Shown here: one piece after another, positions 22,691 to 34,824 of the stretch
How the letters are laid out: each line of letters starts with the position of its first letter
How positions within the stretch are numbered: position 1 is the first letter of the stretch
Source: Euryodendron excelsum
Taxonomy: Eukaryota; Streptophyta; Magnoliopsida; Ericales; Pentaphylacaceae
DNA length: 64,000 bases
NCBI GenBank assembly: GCA_033060915.1
Contig: CM065385.1
Location: forward strand, 18,536,501 to 18,600,500
Direction: 5' to 3'
Notes under the pieces: generated by a model
What the model was told of the DNA's origin: nothing
Seen by the model: only the letters and a program-made list of their open reading frames with translations
Database searches by the model: none
Translations under genes and position numbers: made by a program

Positions 22691-23579
22691 CTTTCTTTTT
22701 GTTTTTCTTTTTTTCTTCTTCTTTTCCTCTTTGCTTTTGATGAGATGAACACTTCTACAACTTCTTTCTCTCAGATCCTTTCCTTAACATTTCAATTTAA
22801 CCCATTATAGGTGTTGATCCCTAGGTTGAGGTTTTTTCTTAGAAAGGGAACATAACAGGCTTAATGGGCTTGACAATGATTATTTTTTACTGTATGGGAA
22901 ATGAAATGAGAGTCTCTCCTCATTTTGAACCGGATTGCTTAATCCATAGAGTCTTCACGTTACTTCAGCTTGATAGAGAATGAATGACATTTGTTGTAGA
23001 GTTCTCAATTATCTATCTTCCCCAGTGTGGGGGGATGGTTTTGAATCAGGATTGATAAGAAATCTTTTGTTTTTCTGTGAGGAACTAGTACATTAAGCAA
23101 AGGGATTTTTTTTTCCTGTGAAGAAATGAAAGAGGGCTCCCCTTCCTTTTGATAGATTAGCTACGCATCGTTTAGCTTTCGGGTCTTGTAAGTGTTGCTT
23201 TTGGGTGGTTTCCTCACTCATCCTTATCTTCTCTCTCTTCAAAAAGCTGATTATTTGGCGAGTGATTGACTCATGCTATCACCATTTTAAGTTAGTCCTT
23301 CCATAAGATAAACCATGCCCCTTATGCTGGAAGCATTCACTATTCATAAGAGAAAAATAAGATGACAGCAATGTAAGACAATAACATAAACTGATATTTC
23401 TCTATTTAATGAAAAACATAAAGTTCTTCTAGGATGAAAGTGTAGACATTTAACTTAAGGATAGAAAGTAAAAGAGATAGAAAGAAAGTGAGTGAAAACA
23501 CCCATCTCTTGTACGCTTTTAAAAGAGAAACCGTCTCAGTAGGGCCTTGGGACAATGCCCACATCCTTGACGCTCCATT

Positions 23580-24720
23580 CGTGATTGGGATCCTTGGCCA
23601 AGGCAAGATAGGTAGATGCTTCTCCTAAAGCTCTGAGTGAATTAGTAGCGATGGTGTAGTCGTCAGCTTCCTTAACCCTTTTGCCTTCCTCCGATGACTC
23701 CTTGGTTTCTTTAATAAACCAATTGGGTAGCTTGTCTTCTTCCAGCTTAATAGACTTGACCCGAGCTCAAGGTTTTCTACTTTTGCCACCAGCCGCACCC
23801 CAGCGTTCCTCAGGTGTGTATAGCGGTGGGCCTCTAGTATTGGGTATGAATGGCTCTTGTATTTTGGATGGGTCAAAGTGGTATGATTGTAATTCCTCTT
23901 TCATGTATTCGGTTTCTTGTATCACATGGTTAACCTCCTCGGTAGATTCATCCACGAGCTCCTCTTCGGGGATTAGCATTTTATTAGGGTTGCGCCATAA
24001 CCAGGCATGATGTTGTTCCAAATCTTCCCATTCGATTTCCTCCCCATCTTTATAATATACCTCTTGGCATGCCGCGAACCAAACCTTGTCGTTACCAAAT
24101 TCCGTGATGACGTTGACGGTGTGGTCTAGTAGAGGGTCCGTAGCAGCATTCGAAGGAGGATTCACTGGTCGTAAGCCGATGATCTTGTTATTTATCAGGT
24201 CTTAAATTTTATGTTTGAGGGCTAAAAATCTTCAGTGTCATGTCCTTGGTCACCTGAATAGTATTCACGGCTTGCTAAGGATTCAAAGTAATGAGGTAGA
24301 GGATTGAACCAGGGTCGAGAAGGTATAAGTTTCAGATATCAGGCCACTAGGAGGCCAAAATAGGCCATGGTCTATGAACAAGCTAGTTTAGTAAATGTCC
24401 GTTTTTTCCCACTTGCTCACCTAGACTGAGGAAGTGTCGCAGATATTTTTAAAGATTGGGAATTGAGTTCTGGTGTGGTAACTACTAGCTGGTGGTTTGG
24501 GAATTGAAGGGGCTTTGGGTTTCATATTTCAAAGTAGGACAATTTTTGGTGTTAGGGCCAAATGGATGGGACTGGTACTCATAGAATAGATTATATGATT
24601 CAGGGATTTGGTTAAAGACCGGCTTGAAAGGTGCCGGAATGTGGGATTAGCCTGGGGAGGTTGTTTGTAAGAAATGGTTGGAGCGTAGTTTGGTCCTTTC
24701 CTCTTCATCCTTTTTCGTTC
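23580..24720 (-). pseudogene. gag polyprotein, C-terminal part (element F)
   Basis: The minus strand, across frames, reads YYSGDQGHDTEDF near 24240 and then INNKIIGLRPVNPPSNAATD. This resembles the 'YH.G..GH.TEDC..LK..IQ.LI..' end of gag in plant Gypsy elements of Tat type. The longest open part is 132 codons (24165-23767), acidic, with AACQEVYYKDGEE and a run of Glu/Asp. A proline-rich stretch (about 24700-24600) lies upstream in sense. Several frame changes and stops make it non-functional. The N-terminal retrotransposon gag domain is not found here on this strand. Sense direction agrees with F's orientation. Confidence 0.55.
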
Positions 24721-25639
24721 CTCATGGGTTCGGACTTGGGAGGACTCTGCCTACTCATGGGTTGTAATTCTCGCATGGCCTGAGAGTGAAAAGAGCATAG
24801 CTTCCATTTGGTCATCCTATTTCTGAGTTCTCTTACTTCCGCTAGTATTAGAGTTAAGGCATCGAGTGTGAGTGACTCTATGAGTGTTCCTTAGCTTTTG
24901 GCATGTAATGATGGGGGACACGGAGAGGAACCTAAGACCAGCAAAAGGAAAAAGTCAGTGTCTTATTTTGACAAATTTTTATGCAATGCATGCTTTAAGG
25001 ATGTCCCTACTCAAGAGGGAAATTAATCATGATGTATTGGCTCACTTTCAGAGATAGGGGTTTTGCACCTGTATGCAGATACTTTATCGTCAGATGGGAA
25101 TCTTCTTTCATTCGTACGTTCATTTGTGAAAAGGAAAGGGGTACATAGAACTTTGAATTTAGAAAATAAGAGGAAACAGAGTACACTTTAATGGGGGAGA
25201 GGAAAACATTTTTCCTTGGACTTCCACCTATCTAATTTTACATATGAAATCCTAAACTACTCTTGAGTCTTTGGATTTGACGCCGAGGAGGTCGCTGAAA
25301 GACCTTGTTAATTGATTGCCCCTTATCTTCTTGGCAATCCTATCTCTGTGAGCATAAAGGGATTAAGGCCCCTCTTATGGAATGACTTGAAATGCATGCA
25401 ACAATTTCTTAGGGTTACTTGGGAACCCTTAGGGTTTTGGTTGGTTTAATGCAATGGAGAGTGAACTTGGTGTCACTCTCTTTGGGTTGATCATATATAT
25501 GGAGATGTAGTGACTTGAGTTACTTTGGAACTCTTGTCTTGACATGGAATATGGAATGTATGAACATGGATGCATAGAGTAAAGAGAGAGAGAATGCATG
25601 GGGAATCTTCTACGTCAGAATAAAGTACCCTTAGAAGGG

Positions 25640-26497
25640 GTAATACCCTAGAGTTTCAGAGAGTGAGCTCAAAAGACTCAATTAAGAGATCTCTGACCTG
25701 AGTATGAAAATTCGAACAATTAAAGATGGGGTCGCTAACTAAGATAATTGAAGAAAAGGATGGGGTCGACATCGTGGGAGGACCGAAGATCGGCCCAAAC
25801 ACCACTCCAATAGCAAGTAAAGAAGGGCATATTCTAAGAGCCCAAGCATCCCTTCTATCGAGCATCCTAGAAGTCATGCCTCAAGTTCCAGACATAGGGC
25901 ATGTTCCCGCACTAGAGATCGACATCAAGAGAGAGTTAAGTCATGTACTAGGAGAGATCACGAAGACCTCACACTGTGGCTGAATGACCAGTTGGAAGGA
26001 AGGATTTTGTAGCCCAAGGGGAGAACTGCCCGCAACGTGGCGCATAAGGCTCTTGAGCAAATAGCTTCTTTCCCATTTACGGAGGAGATCGAAAGGCCCA
26101 AGCAGCCTACAAAGTTTACCGCTTGAAGGTTCACTCCTTACGATGGGAAGACAGATCCCATCAGCCACATGAGACACTACAAGAAGATGATGTCCTTATA
26201 GAGCGCGGACGAGTTTCTAATGTGCCGAGTCTTCCCCTCTATCCTTGGCGAAGTAGCATTGCAATAGTTTGAGAAGCTTTCATCCAGGATGGTAGAAAGT
26301 TGGATGCAGTTGACCGAGCTTTTCACCGCCATTTTTATTGCCAAAAGCAACCAAGAGAGGTATATTCACTTCTGTTGATGCAAAAGAAAGATGATGAGGG
26401 CCTGAGGCAATATACAAGACGCTATTGGGAGGCTTACAATAAGATTGAGAACCGTAGCGAACAACTCACAGTAGACCAGTTCAAGATCGGCCTGCCT
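25640..26497 (+). pseudogene. gag polyprotein, N-terminal part, plus strand (cut by Athila)
   Basis: Across frames the plus strand reads ARNVAHKALEQIASFPFTEE, then FTPYDGKTDPISHMRHYKKM, then FLMCRVFPSILGEVAL and finally LRQYTRRYWEAYNKIE. This is the order of the retrotransposon gag domain of plant Ty3/Gypsy elements ('YDG.TDP..H...Y', 'C..FP..L...A..W'). An open start at 25726 gives an 85-codon upstream part. Internal stops and frame changes (for example near 25980 and 26200) kill it. It ends exactly at the Athila 5' LTR (26498). Its strand is opposite to the gag remnant at 23580-24720, so the two are not one gene as they lie. It probably belongs to the plus-oriented element whose 3' end is at 38989-41394. 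Confidence 0.68.
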
Positions 26498-27893
26498 TGT
26501 GATTATGCTTCAAAAATGCAATTATAAGTCCTTAAGTAGTACTTTGTTAGCGTTAGTTTATGATTATATGTCTTTTTAGTTATGTTTTGATATTAATTAA
26601 TTTTATTAAACTTTATGTAGCTTTTGAGCTTAAATGGAATAATTTCGAATGCAATTCAATCATAGGTTTCAAGTGGTTGCTGTCAATGTACAAGCTGCTG
26701 AAGTTGTGGTACAAGCTGCTGAAACACGTGGAGTTGAAACTTTGGAAACCCATAACTCTCGAACCCGAAAGGCTATTAGGGCCCATAATATGTCGATTTC
26801 ATATCTCTCAAACCCAGCCCGTCTGAGCACTTAGTGGGAACCATCTGTACGCCTGACGACGAAATTTGTTAGATTAACTCACTTTTTAGTTTTGGATAGA
26901 TAAAAAGGAAGTAGAATAGACGTAGGAGTTTTATGTTTTTAGAGGAAGAGAAGATTTTTAGGATTTTTGGGAGAAATCAAATATTCTAAGGTTTTCATCC
27001 TCTAGGGGAGAATCTTTTAATTTCTAGTCTTCATCTTTAGCTTTTCTTATTGTTCTTATAGTGAATTCAAGATTATATTTTTTTAATGCAGTATTTTCTT
27101 TCTTTAATTATTAGTTCAATTCTTGCAATCTTTATAATGTATTTTAGTAGCTAAATTCGTTCTTGGTATGGGTTGAGAAAGTAACTAGATTACAGGTAGA
27201 GATTCAATATAGTTATTTATTTTTCAAGATTTCAAGATCTTAAATCAAGATTCATTTTCTTACCTATGAATATCTTCGAAGACAATATTTTTGATCATAT
27301 CTAGCATGTAAGTATAGACTGATTTGCAAGCAGGGATACGTATACTTAGAATTTTTGATAACGGTATTGATTGTAATTGTATACATATTCCTATTAAGAG
27401 TACTTTAGAAATTTACTGTTCTTGGTTAAGCTTCAAACATACTTGATAGACAAGTTTATAAACTGGGATGGATATGAATGGGACCCTGGTATGAACACTA
27501 GTAAATAATTAACTATCAACTCCAAGAGAGTGATCGAATCTTGAGTTTCTTTAATCAAAACTATCTTGGGAACCTACCTGTAGGCCTATCATTGGATCAA
27601 ATTCTACTAAGACCTTTTTATATTATTTTAATATATCCCTAAAATTAGTTTAATTTTATTGTCCGATAATTTAGATCAACCATCTTCAATAATTGATTTT
27701 TATTTTCTTTTTGGAAGCTTTCCTGCAATTTCAATTAATTCTGAGCTCATTATTCTTTTGTTCTAATTGTAGATCTTACTAGACTAGTTTATTCTTGTGT
27801 TCTCTATGGATCGACCTCGGACTTATTGAGATATTATTATTGCATCACAACCGTATACTAGCGGATATAAATTGCACTATTCAAGAGCGATCA
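26498..27893 (+). mobile_element. 5' LTR of the Athila-like element
   Basis: Starts TGTGATTATGC and ends ...GAGCGATCA just before the primer site, 1396 bp. Its first 73 bp match 38916-38988, including 'taagtccttaagtagtac'. AT-rich; no coding content. Confidence 0.85.
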
Positions 27894-27898
27894 GTTTT

Positions 27899-27916
27899 TG
27901 ATGTCATTGCCGGGAA
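27899..27916 (+). other. Primer-binding site, decayed (Athila type)
   Basis: TGATGTCATTGCCGGGAA, five bases after the LTR. It differs from the Athila form TGGCGCCGTTGCCGGGGA, as I recall it, at five positions, all C-to-T or G-to-A. Confidence 0.7.
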
Positions 27917-28293
27917 CATTACAAAGCAAATAAGTGAAGGTAAGAAAAACAAATAGAGCAAAAAAATAATACAAAACGAAAATAAAGTAAACGAACTCAA
28001 GAGGAATTGATTCCTGCAGAAACAGCTTCACCATCAAACTACAACCACGAGAAAATTCAATCGCTCAATTGGGTAACCTCGTTCCATCCCTACTATCTAT
28101 GAGCATATTAGATTTTCTTGTTTTTATTTTACTAGTTTCTTTTAGATAAATTGTATTTTTTTCCTAGAGGAGATTGGATTAGAAGAGGTTTAGGGTTTAA
28201 TTACAAATTGGTGGTTATTTTATGTAGAGATTGCTAGTTCGATTGGAAATTTAAATTAAATATTGTTTATCTTTATTTCACTGTTGTGGCAAA

Positions 28294-30111
28294 TTGGTGC
28301 ATGTATGTGCATTGCATTGCATGTCAGTTTGGCGGAGGGACAGTACACGTAGACTTTTGAGAACAACCCCACCCTTTTACGCCACTCGATCTAGAGCTTT
28401 TCCCGATACTACACCAATATCTATAGACTTTGACATGGCCCACTTACTGGGTGATGATAAAAATAGGGATGGGGGTAATAACATGCAACCCCCACAACCC
28501 CAAGTACTTGCACCATCACAGAGAACTATGAGAGATTATCTAAATCCACAAAGACGAACTCCAAACGCTTGCATTATATTACCTCCTGACCAAAATGCAT
28601 TCCATCTTAAGTCAGGTATCATATAATTAATCACACATTTTCATGGGATGGTTTCTGAAAATCCATATACCCATCTTAAAGTGTTTGAAGAGGTCTATAA
28701 CATGTGTTTTGATAATACCTGCTCTATCGAGACCATCCGTCTCAAATTGTTTCCATTCTCATTAAAGGATAAAGCTAAAATTTGGCTAAATTCTTTAAGG
28801 CCGAAGTCTATTCCATCATGAGATGTCCTTCAAGCTGAGTTTCTAAAAAAAATTTTTTCCTAAGCATTGCATAAAGGCGATTGGTCACCAAATTTCGCAA
28901 TTCACTCCTTTTGATAATGAAACATTTTACCATAGTTAGGAGAGATATAAAGAACTTTTGAATTCATGTCCGCATCATGGGCAAGACCCATGTAGGTTGG
29001 TCTGTACTTTCTTTTCTACCTTGACTCCTGAACTTAAAAGGTTTGTGGAGACAATGTGCAACGATTCTTTTTATGATAAATCTATAGAAGAAGCTTATAA
29101 CTTCTTTGACTTTCTAGCTGATAACGCGAGAGATTCGAACACCACAGAGACTAAAAATCCCGAGATTAGAAAAACCTAAGGACAGGCACCATGTACCCAT
29201 TAAGGCATTTCGATGAGGATAATTCGAAGATAGCCACATTGACTAAGCGATTAGAGGCCTTAGAAATGAAAAAAATTATAGCAATTGAGAGTGAAACCCA
29301 AGTTAATTATAGTATGTGTGATAGTAATGAGCATCGGACAAATCTCTGTCCCACAATTCCAGCCTTTAAGGAAGTGTTACATAGCCAAGTAAATGTCATT
29401 GCTCCTTATAGTAAACCATCACAAACTCCACAAGGACAAGGAAAACCATATGCACCTATATATAACCCAGGCTAGAGGAACCATCCCAACTTCAATTGGA
29501 GGAATGATGGTAACTAAGCACCCTAACAATACCAACAACCGTAGCAATTTCATAGCCCCCCTAATCAATACCAAGCACAAGGTCAACAATTTCCAACACC
29601 AACACCAAACGTGTATAGACCACCTCCAATGAGAACTGCAGAAGATCCTTTGACCCAATTCATACAGATATAGCAAGCAACCAATGCTAGACTTGATAAA
29701 TTCATAGAAGAGTTAAAGACTTTGTTTGTTCAATCACTGACCAAAGAGAAAGGCACATTCCATTCACAACTATTACCCAACCCCAACAGGCAAGCTCATG
29801 GTGTAGAGAAAAATCCAAATCCACTAAATCATAAGCAAGTTCAAGCAGTAACCACCCTAAGAAGTGGAAAAGCTATAGATAAAACTATTCATAGTAAAGA
29901 GTCCGCACCTAGTGAGGACACAAGCGATAGAGTAGAAAAAATATTAGAAGAGGATAGAGAAAATCCTAAAGAGGTAATGGAGGAGTTAGGAAAGAAGCCT
30001 AGGGAAGAGGAGTCTGGGGATAAATCAAGGGACATTGATATAGAGGATACGCCATGTGTCCCATTCCCTCATAGATTACCTAAACCGAAGCAAGAACTAA
30101 TAAATTCTTAA
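28294..30111 (+). pseudogene. gag polyprotein of the Athila-like element
   Basis: The frame from 28294 has TMRDYLNPQRRTPNACIILP, the Athila gag N-terminal signature. After a stop (28624) it continues with FHGMVSENPYTHLKVFEEV and IRLKLFPFSLKDKAKIWL. Then come CPHHGQDPCRLVCTFF and VETMCNDSFYDKSIEEAY (28958-29179), from the gag core. A later frame (29722-30111) holds the variable, Glu-rich linker before protease. Gag would form the particle that packages the RNA. Stops at about 28820, 28860 and 28936, and frame changes, mean no intact protein. A CCHC knuckle is only weakly visible (CDSNEHRTNLC near 29318). Confidence 0.82.
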
Positions 30112-30132
30112 ATCTATGAGGTATTCAAGCAA

Positions 30133-30879
30133 GTGAAAATCAATATTCAATTCCTAGACGACTCAAAGGACTTGTGCACCATTAAGAGATGGCTCACTGT
30201 GAGAGAAGCCACTTTTCTTAACCAAGAAGCTAGAGAGGTTCTAAAAGTAAATCTTCTACCAAAATACAAGGACCCGAGGAGTCCGACCATTCCATGCATA
30301 ATTAGTGATCATAGGGTTGATAATACTTTGCTAGATCTAGGATCCAATGTGAACCTGCTACCTTATTCTGTTTACCAACAGTTAGGGTTAGGAGAGTTGA
30401 AACCTACTAGAATCACCCTACAGTTAGCTGATCATTCGATAAAGATTCCTAGGAGCATAGTGGAAGATGTGCTTATCCAAGTGGATAAATTCTACCATCC
30501 AGTTGACTTTGTAGTATTAGACATCATGGGGAACTCATGTGATCATTCTCCAATCTCTGTCATTTTAGGTCATCCCTTCATAGCAACATCTAATGCTATT
30601 ATTCCTTGTAGGGGCAGGAAGTTGAACTTATCTTTTGGAAACATGACTGTGGAAATGAACATCTTCCACACGGGTAAGAAACCGAGAGAGTGTGAAGACA
30701 TCAAGGATGTTAGCATGATAGATATTCTAGTACAAGAACATTTTAATAGAGAATTCTTGATAAATCCACTTGAGAGAGCCTTAATTCTAAATGAGCAAAT
30801 AGAGTGCTTAAAAGAAACAATGATAAATGAGGAAGCAACAGAGTGTGTTCCTGCTATGTCTGTGAGTCATTGGACCTAA
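30133..30879 (+). pseudogene. Aspartic protease region of the Athila-like element
   Basis: A 248-codon open stretch, the longest in the window. The protease core has NTLLDLGSNVNLLPYSVYQQ (about 30322-30381), where D of DLGS is the catalytic Asp in place of the common DLGAS form, then ITLQLADHSIKIPRSIVEDV and VILGHPFIATSNAII, the flap and C-terminal parts. This cleaves Gag-Pol. It starts after a stop at about 30109 and ends in a stop at 30877, before RT, so the polyprotein is not continuous. The catalytic motif itself looks preserved. Confidence 0.88.
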
Positions 30880-30957
30880 TGTGTTGAGCCATTAGGGCTC
30901 AGTGCCTCGAAACCTAAACCATCAAAAGTGGAAGCTCCTATTTCGGAGTGAAAGTCA

Positions 30958-32487
30958 TTGCCATCTACTCTTAAATATATATTTTTAGTTGATAGCAAAT
31001 CTTATCAAATGGTGATATCTTCTAGCCTATTCAAAGGCCAAGAGGATCGATTGAAGAATGTGCTTTTAAAGCACCGCAAAGCCATAGGGTGGTCAATTGC
31101 TGATTTATATAGTATTAGCCCATTAGTTTGCACACATCGCATATACTTAGAGGAAGAGGCTGAATCGGTTTGCCAAACGCAAAGGCGATTGAACCCTAAT
31201 ATGAAAGAAGTAGTTAGAGGAGAAATGTTGAAACTTATCAATGCGGGTATTATTTACCTAAGAGCAGACTCTAAGTGGATGAGCCCTACTCAAGTGATCC
31301 CTAAAAAGTCTAGAGTAACAGTGGTGAAAAATGATAAAAATGAATTAGTATCCAATAGGATCCAGACAGGATGGCGAATGTGCATCAACTATAGACGTCT
31401 CAATGCCGTCACCACCAAAGACCACTTTTCATTACCATTCCTTGATCAAGTCATAGAGCGGGTGTTGGGTAGAGCTTATTATTATTTTTTAGATGGGTAC
31501 TGGGGCTACAATCAAATTGAAATAGCCCTAGAAGATCAAGATAAAACTACCTTTACTTGTCCTTTTGGCATGTATACTTATAGAAGAATGCCTTTCGGGC
31601 TATGCAATGCACTAACCACTTTTCAAATATGCATGATGAGCTTATTTAGTGACATGGTATAAAGAATCTTGGAAGTCTTTATAGATAATTTTTCTGTCTA
31701 TGGGAATACCTACGACCAATGCCTAAAAAATTTGAAAAAAGTTTTGTAAAGATGTAAGGAGACCAATTTGGTCCTTAATTGGGAGAAGTGTCACTTTATG
31801 GTGACACAAAAGATAGTGTTGGGACACATAATTTCAAATAAGTGGATAAAAGTTCACAAAGCTAAGATTCACCTTATTCAGAACCTTCCACCCCTTACAA
31901 ATGTTAAAGATGTCCGTTCATTTTTAGGGCACGTCGGGATTTATCGGCGATTCATTCTAAGTTTTAGTGCTATTTCTCATCCTATGTGCCACTTGTTATC
32001 CACGGATGTTCCATTTGAATGGACATCCACTTGCCAACAAGCTTTTGACAAGCTAAAAGGGCTCTTGACCACTACACCTATCATGCAAGCCCTAGATTGG
32101 TCTTTACATTTCGAACTCATGTGTGACGCGAGTAACTTCACTATAGGGGCAGTGCCTGGTCAAAAAAAGGATAAGAAACCATATGCCATCTATTATGCCA
32201 ACAGAACTTTAAATGATGCGGAGATGAACTACACTACCACCGAGAAGGAGCTTCTTGTTGTGGTCTTGGCCCTTGATAAGTTTAGATCCTACTTAGTCAG
32301 CTCACTTGTCATAGTTTATACTAATCATGCTACACTTAAGTACTTGCTTACCAAGCCAGATGCTATGCCACGACTCATTCATTGGATTATACTCCTTCAA
32401 GAGTTTCATATACAAATTCGAGACAAAAAAAAAAGGGTAGAAAACATGGTAGCTGATCATTTGTCTCACTTTCCTATAGATGGCTGA
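30958..32487 (+). pseudogene. Reverse transcriptase and RNase H of the Athila-like element
   Basis: RT begins near 30958 and has WRMCINYRRLNAVTTKDHF, DGYWGYNQI and MPFGLCNALTTFQ, all standard Gypsy RT blocks. After a stop at 31660 the active-site block reads VFIDNFSVYG: the usual DD pair is D-N (31684-31689), so the polymerase would be inactive. A further stop lies at about 31747. RNase H (31768-32487) has CDASN, TEKELL and VADHLS, but the usual YTDHA is YTNHA (32317-32331), losing a likely catalytic Asp. The product would copy the RNA to DNA and remove the RNA strand. Order and motifs fit the Athila lineage. Not functional. Confidence 0.92.
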
Positions 32488-33864
32488 GACCAAGACAAAT
32501 CTCCCATCGCAAAACATTTTCCTGATGAAAAACTTTTTTCTATCCAGTCTGTTACTTATACTAGCACCCCTTGGTTTGCAGATATAGCTAATTACCTGGC
32601 TTCAGGTAAGATTCCATCTCAATGGTCATCCAATGATAGAAAGAAATTTTTTCAAAATGTGAGAGTTTTCATGTAGGATGACCCACACCTTTACAAGTAT
32701 AGCTCTGATTAGGAGATTCGTCGTTGTGTAGTAGACAATGAATTTCAATCTATAATTAGTTTTTGTCACTCGTATGCTTGCGGTGGGCATTTCTCTACCA
32801 AGAAAACCATTGCTAAAGTCCTTCAATGTGGATTTTATTGGCCTACCATGTTTAGAGATGTCCATACATGTTGTACTGCTTGTGATAAATGTCAAAGACT
32901 AGGTACTCTTACTAGAAGAAATATGATGCCCTTGAATCCCATAACTATCGTAGAAATATTTGATTGTTACGGCATCGATTTTATGGGGTTGTTTCCTAAT
33001 TCTTTTGGGCATCGATACATTTTAGTGGGTATTGATTATGTGTCTAAGTGGGTAGAGGCAATAGCATCCCGTACAAATGATCACCCAGTGGTGATTAAAT
33101 TTCTAAAAGAAAACATCTTTTCAAAATTTGGGATGCCACGTGCTATCATAAGTGATGGTGGCACCCACTTCTATAATAGACCCGTTGGGGCCTTAATGCG
33201 TAGATATGGAGTGCTACACAAAGTCGAAATGCCCTACCACCCACAAACCAGTGGCCAAGTAGAACTCGCCAATAGGGAAATGAAGCACATCTTAGAAAAT
33301 ACCGTGAACCTTAACCGCAAGGATTGGTCCATAAGGTTGGTGGATATACTCTAGGTGTACCGAATTGTATACAAAACACAGTTATGCATGTCACCCTATA
33401 GGCTCGTTTGTGACAAAGCTTACCATTTACCCTTTGAGGTTCAACATAGAGCCTACTCGGCCATTAGATAAATGAATGAAAACCCTGATCATGCTGGACA
33501 CCATCTAAAACTTCAACTCTCAAAGTTGGACGAAATATGTAATGATGCGTATGAAAATACGCGAATCTCTAAAGCAAAGACAAAAGTCTTTCACGACCAA
33601 CATATTTCTCAAAAATCTTTTGAAGTTAGTCAAAAGGTCCTTTTGTACAACACTCGGTAACATTTATTTCCTAGGAAGTTGCGTAGTAAATGGTCGAGAC
33701 CTTATATAGTGAAGACAGTGCACGAGAATAGGGCCATCAAAGTTCGAAACCCCACGAATGACAATCAATTCATAGTCAATGGTCATCGTCAAAAACATTA
33801 TGTTGAAAATTTTGTGGCAGAAATAGAGACACTAAGTCTCGAAGATCTACCTCCATTAGAGTAA
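32488..33864 (+). pseudogene. Integrase of the Athila-like element
   Basis: An HHCC zinc finger is seen: [14 protein letters not shown] near 32767, then [10 protein letters not shown] near 32868. The catalytic core has [11 protein letters not shown] (first D), ISDGGTHF (second D) and GQVELANRE (E), so the DDE triad appears present. A C-terminal part (33679-33864) has KWSRPYIVKTVHE and GHRQKHYVENF. Stops fall at about 32672-32680 (in the linker), 32710, 33352 and 33468, several where the family has Trp or Gln. It would insert the DNA copy. The triad survives but the protein is broken. Confidence 0.9.
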
Positions 33865-34009
33865 CATTCAAATGGTAATTATGTATATTAGTTTTGTTTT
33901 ATTTTTAGGATCTCTAGTGTCTAGTGTGCCCTTTATCACTTAAGTTTGCATCTTTCGTCTTTCCTCTTTCTTCCATTGAGGCCAATGTGCACACTAATTT
34001 TTTTTTTTT

Positions 34010-34022
34010 GGGGGGGGGGGGG
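34010..34022 (+). other. T-run then G13 run after integrase
   Basis: A T run runs directly into 13 G bases. It resembles the G-rich polypurine tract form at 38906-38915 and may be an internal polypurine-like tract or a slippage-prone homopolymer. Confidence 0.4.
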
Positions 34023-34079
34023 CAGGGAGATCAATCTTGTGATGAATTGCATACTACTTCATAGTTTTAAAAAATAAAT

Positions 34080-34600
34080 TAGGCCATCCGGAAGCCTGTA
34101 AGGGCCGTCCGGATGCCTTTCTATACTTTGAATTTTTTTCAGCAGTCTAGAAAACATACCACTGGCCGTCCGGACGCCCTTTTGGGACCATCCGGATGCC
34201 TTCTCACACTAAGAAAATTTTTTGAGCCTGTGGTTGCACGGCCACTGGTCGTCCGGATGGCCTATCCGGACGCCTCTCATGGCTTAGAAAAATTTGGATT
34301 CAATTCGTGCATGGCCACTGGCCATCCGGACGCCTTTCTTGCCTTAGAAAAAAATTTTTAAGTTGGTTTAAACGAGCTCACTGCCTGTCCGAGTGCCCTT
34401 TTGGGATCTTCTGAACACCTTCTGCTTGTCTGGATGAGGTAAAAGTACCGTCCGGACGCCCTTGTATCAGTTGAACGGCATCGTTTTGGACCCCTGTTCG
34501 AATGCCCCTCCGTGTTTATAAAAATGGAGGACCCCTCCGTTTTATCTCCTACGCACACCCATAAATATTTTTTTAAAGAGAGAGAGGGAGCGTCCGAATG
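34080..34600. repeat. Array of (A/G)TCCGGA(C/T)GCC motifs
   Basis: About twelve copies of 'gccgtccggacgcc' or close variants, 25-60 bp apart, built round the palindrome TCCGGA (for example near 34084, 34106, 34170, 34188, 34250, 34268, 34322 and 34450). It lies between integrase and the env-like region. Confidence 0.85.
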
Positions 34601-34824
34601 AGGCGACGAAGTCCTGTTAGTTTGAAAAGTTGTGACCTTTTAACTTCCCGCCTTTCCATCTTCTAAGGTAACAAAACCCTTTACTTCCCTTCTCGAATCG
34701 TTTCGTTCCTATTTATGCTTTGCTAGGATTGGAATTTTTGCTATAATTGTGATTGGGTTGTGGTGTTTGTTGTGATTCGTTATCTTTGTTTTGTAAAGTT
34801 GTTTTGATGGCACTAAAATGAAGT

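Larger units (their letters stand above)
21600..25600 (-). mobile_element. Element F internal region
   Basis: The stretch is homologous in the same order and orientation to parts of E1's internal region: 22141-22500 matches parts of about 1160-1590 and 3357-3500; 22780-23060 matches about 3700-3970; 24960-25590 matches about 5650-6310. It differs from E1 by carrying a gag C-terminal remnant at 23580-24720 and, on the other strand, PMD rather than DUF7745. Similarity to E1 stops near 25600, so about 0.8 kb of the PBS-side internal sequence and the 5' LTR are missing. Confidence 0.7.
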
